From Calditrichota bacterium (lineage in GTDB: Bacteria; Calditrichota; Calditrichia; Calditrichales; Calditrichaceae): a DNA stretch of 40,710 nucleotides. Below are positions 34,758 through 40,710 of this stretch, piece after piece. Position 1 is the stretch's first letter. Each line of letters starts with the position of its first letter. The stretch is taken from positions 1 through 40,710 of the forward strand of contig JAADIP010000237.1 of assembly GCA_013151275.1 (NCBI GenBank), read 5' to 3'. The position numbers and the translations under genes were made by a program. The notes under the pieces are model-generated. The model ran no database searches and was not told the origin of the DNA. It saw only the letters and a list, made by a program, of their open reading frames with translations.

Positions 34758-34799
34758 AAAATATTACGAAATGTGAATTTTAAAACAAGTGGGTAAGAT

Positions 34800-36200
34800 A
34801 TGCCGGAGGTAGAATACAACAAGGTTGACGCTGTTCGCTCCATGCCCCAGGCTGTTGAAGTTGAACAGGCGGTATTAGGGGCAATGTTTCTTGATCGGGA
34901 TGCGATAAACCTTGCCGCCGAAAATTTGGTGGAAAGCTATTTTTATAAACGCAGTCATCGGATGATTTTTTCGGCAATGATCGAGCTTTTTGACAAAGAC
35001 GCCGAGATCGATCTGTTGAGCGTTGCTGATGTGCTTAAAAAGCGCAACCAATTCGATGAAGCCGGCGGGCATGTCTATCTTTCGGAAGTCATCAGCAGCA
35101 CGGCGACATCGGCAAATGTTCAATATCATATTGAGATTATTAAGAAAAAAGCGCTCACCCGCATGTTGATTCGCACCTGCGAGAGCATTATTAACAAAGC
35201 CTATTCCGAAGAAGAAGAGATCGACGAATTACTGGACTACGCCGAGCATCATATATTCGAAATTTCGGAAAAGCGGCTGAAAAAAGGTTTTGACGAGATA
35301 AAACCCATAGTGCACCGAACGTTCGAGCGTATTGACGAATTGTATCGTTCCAGCAGATCGGGCGTGACCGGCATTCCGACGGGTTACAAAAAATTAGACG
35401 AACTGACCGCCGGATTGCAGTCCTCGGATCTGGTCATTCTTGCCGGGCGTCCCAGTATGGGTAAAACCGCCTTTGCGCTGAATTTAGCCCGGAACGCAGC
35501 CATTGATTTCGGAATTCCCGTGGGCGTTTTCAGTCTTGAAATGTCCGCCGACGCTCTGGTGATGCGTCTTTTGTGCACGGAATCCAAAGTCAACATGATG
35601 AGCGTGCGCACGGGAAAAATAACCAAAGAAGAAATGGGTCGCCTCACGGAACACGCGTCCAAGCTTATGAACGCCCCGATTTTTATTGACGACACGCCGG
35701 CAATGAACGTACTTGAACTCAGAGCCAAGGCAAGGCGTTTAAAATCTGAACACAATATCCAGTTGTTGATTATCGATTATTTGCAGCTTATGGAAGGGCA
35801 CAAGGGCGAAAACAGACAGCAGGAAATTACGCATATTTCGCGTTCGCTTAAAGCCATCGCCAAAGAACTGGACGTGCCGGTTTTGGCGTTGTCGCAGCTA
35901 TCGCGCGCGGTGGAGCAACGCGATAAAAGTCGTAAACCTCAGCTTTCCGATTTAAGGGAGTCGGGAGCTATTGAACAGGACGCGGATATTGTGTTCTTTG
36001 TTTACCGCCCCGAATATTACGGCATTATGGAATTTGACGATACGGGGCAATCGACGCACAATATGTGTGAAATAATTATCGGAAAACAAAGGAACGGACC
36101 TACCGGACAGGTAAGGTTGACGTTCCTGAAGGAATTCGGGAAATTCGCTGATCCCGATTTTTTGCATGAGGGAGGCGTTCTCCCTGTTTCGGACTTTTAA
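34800..36200 (+). CDS. dnaB: Replicative DNA helicase DnaB
   Basis: A 466-residue hexameric helicase. The N-terminal helical domain is EVEQAVLGAMFLDRDAI onward (about 20-120). The linker helix follows, then the RecA-like motor with Walker A GRPSMGKTAFALN (about 214-226), H1a FSLEMSADALVMRL, Walker B LLIIDYLQLM (about 323-332), and SQLSRAVEQRDKSRKPQ with LRESGAIEQDADIV. No intein interrupts it. It unwinds the fork and recruits primase. The ribosome site is weak (GTGGGTAAG). The next gene, rel, starts 18 bp after its stop. Confidence 0.97.
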   Translation: MPEVEYNKVDAVRSMPQAVEVEQAVLGAMFLDRDAINLAAENLVESYFYKRSHRMIFSAMIELFDKDAEIDLLSVADVLKKRNQFDEAGGHVYLSEVISSTATSANVQYHIEIIKKKALTRMLIRTCESIINKAYSEEEEIDELLDYAEHHIFEISEKRLKKGFDEIKPIVHRTFERIDELYRSSRSGVTGIPTGYKKLDELTAGLQSSDLVILAGRPSMGKTAFALNLARNAAIDFGIPVGVFSLEMSADALVMRLLCTESKVNMMSVRTGKITKEEMGRLTEHASKLMNAPIFIDDTPAMNVLELRAKARRLKSEHNIQLLIIDYLQLMEGHKGENRQQEITHISRSLKAIAKELDVPVLALSQLSRAVEQRDKSRKPQLSDLRESGAIEQDADIVFFVYRPEYYGIMEFDDTGQSTHNMCEIIIGKQRNGPTGQVRLTFLKEFGKFADPDFLHEGGVLPVSDF

Positions 36201-36218
36201 ATATGCGGATAGCCAAAA

Positions 36219-38411
36219 ATGGATGACGCTGCTTTAATAAAAAAATTACATCAAATGTACGATCATCATTTTGATGAGCTGATCCGGAAGATATCATCGT
36301 ATGATTCGAAACCGGATAAGGAGAAGCTGCGTCTTGCTTTTGACACAGCTCTCGAAGCTCACGCCAGACAGCGTCGTTATTCCGGCGAACCCTACTTTGA
36401 ACACTGCGTTCAGGTGGCTCATATTTTAACCGAACTGCGCATGGATGACACCACCATCATAGCCGCTCTTTTACACGATACGGTTGAAGACACCGATGTA
36501 ACCCTCGACGAAATAAAAGAAAAATTCGGCGAAACAATAGCCAAACTTGTGGACGGGGTTACTAAAATAGGCGGTCTGAAATTTCAAAGCAAAGAGGCGC
36601 GCCAGGCAGAAACCTTCCGCAAAATGCTGCTTTCGATGGTTAAAGACATCCGCGTTATTATTATCAAGTTTGCCGACCGATTGCACAATATGCGCACCCT
36701 TGAGCACGTGCCCGAGAAAAAGCGCGGACACATCGCCCTTGAAACACGCGATGTTTACGCTCCTCTGGCTCATCGTCTGGGAATTGCCCGCATCAAAACG
36801 GAATTGGAAGACCTATCGTTAAAATATCTTGATCCCCACGCGTACAAAGATTTAGCCCGGAAAATCAAATCCACAAAAAAAGAACGGGAATCTTACATCA
36901 ACCGCGTGAGCGTGCCAATCGAACAGGAGCTGGAAAAACACGGGATTAAAGCCATAATTTCCGGAAGACCGAAATCGTTCTTCAGTATTTACAATAAAAT
37001 GATCAAACGGGATAAGCCGTTCGAAGAAATTTACGATTTGCTTGCCATCCGGATCATCGTCAATAAAGTGGAGGAATGCTATTACGCCCTGGGAATCGTT
37101 CACAGCCTGTACATGCCGGTTTATGACAGGTTTAAAGATTACATCGCCATGCCCAAAATCAACGGCTACCAGTCTTTGCATACAACGGTGATCGGTCCCG
37201 ACGGGAAAATGGTGGAAATTCAAATTCGCACGCATGAAATGCATCATTTGGCTGAGGACGGAATTGCCGCTCACTGGCGGTACAAACATGGCATAGAAGA
37301 GCGGTCAAAATTTGACGATCATTTAAACTGGATCAAAGATTTGTTGGAACGGCAGATAATGATGAACGATCCGGGCGACTTCCTCGAAGATTTAAAAGTC
37401 GATTTGTTTCAGGACGAAGTGTTTGTCTTTTCTCCGAGGGGCGATCTATTTAAGCTGCCGCGCGGATCGACCCCGATAGATTTTGCTTACGCGGTTCATA
37501 CCGGCGTGGGAAATCACTGTATTGCCGCCAAAATTAACGGGAAAATCGTTCCTTTAAAAAGTCAGCTTAAAAGCGGGCAGCAGGTCGAAATTATTACTTC
37601 GCAAAACCAAAAGCCCAATCAGGACTGGTTGTCGTTTGTAAAAACCAGTAAGGCTAAACACTGTATTCGCAAAATTCTCAGGGAAGAGCAGCAAGCCCAG
37701 ACTCTGAAAATGGGCGAGGAAATTCTGGGAAGATTTTTGAAAAAATACAAACTGTCCGAAGATTCCGAGGAAGTTAAAGAAGTCCTTCCCAAAATAGGTT
37801 TTCAGAATCTGGAGAGTCTGAAAGTAGCCATAGGTCGGGGCGAGTTTGTAATAGAAAATCTGGGACGAAAGTTATTCCCCGATAAGCTGGCTCCTTTAAA
37901 GAAGAAGGATAACTTTTTCGTTAAGTTTTTAAAACGCGCCCGCAGTGATTCCGGAATTAAAGTCCACGGAATGGATAACATGCTAATTACCTTTGCCCGA
38001 TGCTGCCAGCCTGTTCCCGGCGATCGGATCATTGGTTATTTAACCAGAGGCAGAGGAATTACCATCCACAGAACCGATTGTAAGAATATGATCGAACTTT
38101 ACAAGGAAAAAGAGCGCATCATTGAAGTTGAATGGGACGCCGAAAAAGAACAAAAATTTCAGGTGCAGTTGACCATTTTAGGGGAAGACCGAAAAAATTT
38201 ATTAAAAGACATTACCACCTGCATCGCCAAACAGGACATTAATATCATCAACGCCAATTTTCATGTGGAAGACATGTACGCCCAGGGAGTGATCGATATT
38301 GAGGTTCAGGATTTGCAACACCTCACCAAAATTATTAACAGTATTCGTAAACTCTCAGGCGTATTTTCGGTTGAGCGGGTGGAAGATATTTCGTCGGTGC
38401 AGGCGTCCTGA
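36219..38411 (+). CDS. rel: Bifunctional (p)ppGpp synthetase/hydrolase, Rel/SpoT family
   Basis: A 730-residue long RSH enzyme. The HD hydrolase domain is intact (YFEHCVQVAHILTEL, LLHDTVEDTD near residue 85, and FADRLHNMRTL). The synthetase domain shows GRPKSFFSIYNKM, IYDLLAIRIIV, MPKINGYQSLHTTV and EDGIAAHWRYK. A TGS domain (DEVFVFSPRGDLFKLPRG) and C-terminal conserved-cysteine (FARCCQPVPGDRI) and ACT domains complete it. It makes and breaks the stringent-response alarmone. Both active sites look functional, so it may be the only long RSH of the cell. A strong terminator follows. It is probably co-transcribed with dnaB. Confidence 0.96.
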   Translation: MDDAALIKKLHQMYDHHFDELIRKISSYDSKPDKEKLRLAFDTALEAHARQRRYSGEPYFEHCVQVAHILTELRMDDTTIIAALLHDTVEDTDVTLDEIKEKFGETIAKLVDGVTKIGGLKFQSKEARQAETFRKMLLSMVKDIRVIIIKFADRLHNMRTLEHVPEKKRGHIALETRDVYAPLAHRLGIARIKTELEDLSLKYLDPHAYKDLARKIKSTKKERESYINRVSVPIEQELEKHGIKAIISGRPKSFFSIYNKMIKRDKPFEEIYDLLAIRIIVNKVEECYYALGIVHSLYMPVYDRFKDYIAMPKINGYQSLHTTVIGPDGKMVEIQIRTHEMHHLAEDGIAAHWRYKHGIEERSKFDDHLNWIKDLLERQIMMNDPGDFLEDLKVDLFQDEVFVFSPRGDLFKLPRGSTPIDFAYAVHTGVGNHCIAAKINGKIVPLKSQLKSGQQVEIITSQNQKPNQDWLSFVKTSKAKHCIRKILREEQQAQTLKMGEEILGRFLKKYKLSEDSEEVKEVLPKIGFQNLESLKVAIGRGEFVIENLGRKLFPDKLAPLKKKDNFFVKFLKRARSDSGIKVHGMDNMLITFARCCQPVPGDRIIGYLTRGRGITIHRTDCKNMIELYKEKERIIEVEWDAEKEQKFQVQLTILGEDRKNLLKDITTCIAKQDINIINANFHVEDMYAQGVIDIEVQDLQHLTKIINSIRKLSGVFSVERVEDISSVQAS

Positions 38412-38498
38412 TCTTTTTGGAAGTTAAAGATTCCTAAAATTACTTGAATTTGGCTTTTCTAATTATTAGGTTTGCCAAACAATCCGAAAATTGTATTC

Positions 38499-38530
38499 AA
38501 GGGAAACGATTACGTTTCCCTTTGCTTTTC
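38499..38530 (+). terminator. Rho-independent terminator after rel
   Basis: AAGGGAAACG (38499-38508) and CGTTTCCCTT (38513-38522) form a perfect 10-bp stem with loop ATTA, followed by T-rich sequence TTTGCTTTTC. Confidence 0.8.
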
Positions 38531-38571
38531 TGCTGCTTTGACGAGGTTTAATTAAAAGGGAAGGAGTAAAA

Positions 38572-39042
38572 TTGGACTACGTTTATTTAACAAAAGAAGG
38601 TTTGGAAAAACTGAAGAAAGATCTCCATGAATTAAAATACAAGATTCGTCCTCAAATTTCTCAAAAAGTGGCAACGGCTCGGGAACACGGCGATTTAAAA
38701 GAAAACGCCGAATATCACGCGGCTCGGGAAGAGCTTTCGATGGTGGAGAGCAAAGTTCATGAGCTGGAAAGCAAGATCGCCCGCGCCCGCGTCATAAGCA
38801 ATGACGAAATAGGTACGGATACGGTTTCCATCCTGAATACCGTGACCCTCGAAGATTTGAATCGCGGTAAGAAATTGAGCTACACGCTCGTTTCCGTGGA
38901 AGAAGCGGATTTCAAACAGAATAAAATCTCCATCACTTCGCCGGTGGGCAGAGCATTGCTGGGCAGAAAAGTCGGGGAAGTGGTTGAAATTCAGGTTCCC
39001 GCGGGAATGTTAAAATATAAAATTCTCTCTATTGAGATTTGA
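38572..39042 (+). CDS. greA: Transcription elongation factor GreA
   Basis: A 156-residue Gre factor that rescues backtracked RNA polymerase by inducing transcript cleavage. The coiled coil (residues 1-75) has the tip acidic motif in REHGDLKENAEYHAARE (Asp and Glu at the tip). The C-terminal FKBP-like domain shows the SPVGRALLGRKVGEVVEI signature. It starts at TTG 38572, set by AAGGAG with 5-base spacing; the conserved N-terminus (DYVYLTKEGLEKLKKDL) begins right there. It stands between a terminator and the PspC gene. Confidence 0.96.
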   Translation: MDYVYLTKEGLEKLKKDLHELKYKIRPQISQKVATAREHGDLKENAEYHAAREELSMVESKVHELESKIARARVISNDEIGTDTVSILNTVTLEDLNRGKKLSYTLVSVEEADFKQNKISITSPVGRALLGRKVGEVVEIQVPAGMLKYKILSIEI

Positions 39043-39058
39043 AAAAAAAGAGCCTGAA

Positions 39059-39110
39059 ACCTCCGGACGTTTTTTACGTCTTAAAAATAAAGAAATATTT
39101 TACCGGAGGT
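39059..39110 (+). promoter_or_regulatory. Complementary sequence that may mask the PspC-gene ribosome site
   Basis: ACCTCCGG at 39059-39066 is the exact reverse complement of CCGGAGGT at 39103-39110, which is the Shine-Dalgarno of the gene at 39115. The 36 bases between contain a 5-bp hairpin (GACGT-TTTTT-ACGTC at 39066-39080). If both are on one RNA, the ribosome site could be sequestered. Confidence 0.4.
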
Positions 39111-39114
39111 AATT

Positions 39115-39825
39115 ATGCAGGAATCATCAAATTTTAATCAAACGCCGCCTAAACGGTTGTATCGTTCCCGCGCCGATCGAATGATCGCGGGAGTTTGCGC
39201 CGGTCTCGCAGAGTACTCCAGTCTGGATCCTGTTTTAATCCGACTAATATTTGTGCTTTTAGGTTTTATGGGCGGACTCGGCGTTATTCTTTACATCATC
39301 GGAATCATCATCATCCCGGAAAATCCCGATCAACAACCTCGCGCAAAAACAAAACACAAAAAATCCGATCATTCCGTTTTTTGGGGAGCGTTATTGATTT
39401 TGATCGGCGCCTTGCTATTAATTCAGCAAATGAATTTTATTCCGCCGATTAATCTCTGGATGTTGCCCTGGTATTTTATTTGGGCTTTACTGTTTATCGG
39501 TCTGGGAATATTTTTAGTGTTAAAAAACGGCTCGGCGTCCAAAGACTCAAAAGAGGAACCCGTTGTTTCGGCGGAACCGGAATCCGCGGAAGAGACCGCT
39601 CAGCCGAGAAAAACACTGTTCCGATCCCGGGACGACAGGATGCTTGCCGGCGTTTGCGGAGGACTGGCAAAGTATTTTAATGTTGACCCCACTATCGTTC
39701 GACTGATTTATGTGCTGTTGACGCTGTTTTCCAAAGGATTGGGTATTCTTGCCTATATTATCCTGATTATAGCCGTTCCTGAAGAAAAACCTCAAACTTT
39801 TTCGAATGGAGAAAGCCATGAATAG
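39115..39825 (+). CDS. Membrane protein with two PspC domains
   Basis: A 236-residue protein with PspC domains at both ends. The first spans about 13-75 (RLYRSRADRMIAGVCAGLAE...DPVLIRLIFVLL) and the second about 165-230 (LFRSRDDRMLAGVCGGLAKY...DPTIVRLIYVLL). Two hydrophobic segments between them (about 88-135) resemble the LiaI/LiaF transmembrane region. PspC proteins in enteric bacteria relay envelope stress. The duplicated domain is strong evidence for an internal duplication. The ribosome site is CCGGAGGT. It overlaps the next gene by 8 bp. Confidence 0.9.
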   Translation: MQESSNFNQTPPKRLYRSRADRMIAGVCAGLAEYSSLDPVLIRLIFVLLGFMGGLGVILYIIGIIIIPENPDQQPRAKTKHKKSDHSVFWGALLILIGALLLIQQMNFIPPINLWMLPWYFIWALLFIGLGIFLVLKNGSASKDSKEEPVVSAEPESAEETAQPRKTLFRSRDDRMLAGVCGGLAKYFNVDPTIVRLIYVLLTLFSKGLGILAYIILIIAVPEEKPQTFSNGESHE

Positions 39826-40351
39826 TCAACGCTGGATCGGAGTAATCCTGATCCTTATCGGAGGTCTGATGCTCTTGCATCAGTTGGATCTGGTTTATCT
39901 GACAGGCGACCGCTTAATTGCAATCATCTCTCTGTTGGTCGGCGCGGCGATGCTGCGAAAATCGATCGATCATCCCGAACGAAAGGGTCTGTTGGGCGGC
40001 AGCTTTTTCACTCTGTTTGCAATTTCCTTATTTATTTTTGATTTTTCGTTCAGACCCTTTGCGCGACCTCTTTTTCTGGGCAATCTGTTTATTGTATTAG
40101 CGGTTTCGAACCTTATCTATTTTTTGTTCTCGGGAATGAGCAAAAGTCTGAATATTTTCATGTTTTTCTTTTTCGGAGCCATCGGCGGCACAATGATTGC
40201 CGTTTACTACGACTTGATTGATGTCTGGGAATTAGATGAAGTGGTTTCCACTTACTGGCCCGTTATTTTAATTGTAATCGGATTGCTGATCATTATCGAC
40301 GGGATGACTTCGCACAGGAAAAAGAGACTGGAGGAACGCAACGAATCGTAG
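39818..40351 (+). CDS. Small multi-pass membrane protein, LiaI/LiaF-like transmembrane region
   Basis: A 177-residue protein with about six hydrophobic segments. The opening WIGVILILIGGLMLLHQLDL and the later YWPVILIVIGLLIIIDGM resemble the paired segments of LiaI/LiaF-type (DUF5668) membrane regions. The C-terminus (SHRKKRLEERNES) is charged and cytoplasmic-looking. The start at 39818 is chosen over an ATG at 39806 because GGAG (39808-39811) sits 6 bases before it. It overlaps the end of the PspC gene, so the two are probably translated together and may form an envelope-stress module. Function inferred only from context. Confidence 0.8.
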   Translation: MNSQRWIGVILILIGGLMLLHQLDLVYLTGDRLIAIISLLVGAAMLRKSIDHPERKGLLGGSFFTLFAISLFIFDFSFRPFARPLFLGNLFIVLAVSNLIYFLFSGMSKSLNIFMFFFFGAIGGTMIAVYYDLIDVWELDEVVSTYWPVILIVIGLLIIIDGMTSHRKKRLEERNES

Positions 40352-40710
40352 TCGTCGCCGAAACCGGAACATGGAATTTGGAAGCGCCGTTTTTGACCGC
40401 AGATGACCGCAGATTAAGCTGATTACGCTGATTTCGCAGATAAGGAGGTTTTTTTCCTTTTGGATTTTTTGTGCTTAAAATAGAGAATTTGTTTCATTTT
40501 CAATTGCAATTTTAAATTTAATTTATTTTTTTTCTGGGTGCTTTGTGACTTCTTTGTGCTCATCGTGGTTTAAATTCGCGGACGCTGTTTTTCAAACTGA
40601 GTATCCGGAGGTGAATAGTCGTTAATTTGCTTTTCACAAATTCATTAATTTTGACAATTATCTAAATTTTCATATTTTCCCAAATCAAACAATCATTTTA
40701 AAATTCGGGA
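40352..40710. other. Intergenic region at window end
   Basis: About 360 bp with no gene. 40396-40575 is a composite dispersed repeat. The last 100 bp are AT-rich. A GGAGGTGAA stretch near 40607 resembles a ribosome site, but no start codon suitably follows. Confidence 0.6.
40396..40575 (+). repeat. Composite dispersed repeat, third locus
   Basis: It begins GACCGCAGATGACCGCAGATT, continues with CTGATTACGCTGATTTCGCAG, then TTTTGGATTTTTTGTGCTTAA, and ends with GCTTTGTGACTTCTTTGTGC and TCGTGGTTT. In reverse complement this is the same order of modules as at 15455-15725, including the AAAATCCAAAA tract and the CACAAAG section. Confidence 0.8.

Larger units (their letters stand above)
34462..34799. 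other. Intergenic region before dnaB
   Basis: About 340 bp with no gene. It holds a good promoter at 34665-34693, an 8-bp inverted repeat at 34736-34757, and a shorter similar palindrome ACCG-AAAA-CGGT at 34504-34515. No terminator is evident after the UDG gene. Confidence 0.7.

Overview
The window is 40.7 kb of bacterial chromosome of moderate GC content, densely packed with housekeeping genes. The closest fit is a member of the FCB superphylum (for example Calditrichota or a KSB1-like lineage). This rests on a PorV/PorQ-type outer-membrane barrel (which implies a diderm), a dedicated 2-oxoglutarate dehydrogenase pair, a stand-alone PASTA protein, and gene-poor gaps full of dispersed short repeats of a kind I associate with such genomes. 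No rRNA or marker protein fixes the phylum, so this is an inference. There is no prophage, transposase, CRISPR array or integrase in the window.

Layout. 1-655 is a 208-bp tandem repeat array. 656-2140 (minus strand) is a class-III aminotransferase. 2540-5929 is a tightly coupled six-gene operon: cutA, an eIF2B-like protein, an AbrB-fold antitoxin-like protein, a PIN-domain protein, a YqeC-like protein with an eroded P-loop, and a YqeB/EF2563-like protein. An AGCS sodium:amino-acid symporter follows. 7616-10314 holds two lysine tRNA genes (anticodons TTT and CTT), each with a clear sigma-70-like promoter, flanking a cysteine desulfurase-thiI pair for tRNA 4-thiouridine synthesis. After a small orphan gene come sucB and sucA on the minus strand, then a repeat-filled 0.9-kb gap, glnA with a possibly structured leader, a TPR protein, and a DUF1015 protein on the minus strand.

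A second repeat-rich gap (19994-21024) precedes the run dnaE-dtd-PASTA protein-rpe-membrane lipid kinase-like protein-PorV/PorQ protein. On the opposite strand are a secreted TPR protein and rqcH (NFACT). Divergent from these is yicC-gmk-coaB(C)-family 4 UDG. Then come dnaB-rel, greA, a double-PspC membrane protein and a related small membrane protein. The window ends in another composite repeat.

Functional themes: translation quality control and tRNA maturation (two tRNA-Lys, cysteine desulfurase/ThiI, Dtd, RqcH), replication and stringent response (DnaE, DnaB, Rel, GreA, Gmk), and central carbon/nitrogen metabolism (SucAB, GlnA, Rpe). The least ordinary parts are the cutA...YqeB-like operon, the CoaBC-like protein whose decarboxylase half has lost its catalytic motifs, the complementary sequence that could mask the ribosome site of the PspC gene, the candidate glnA leader, and the three families of dispersed repeats.
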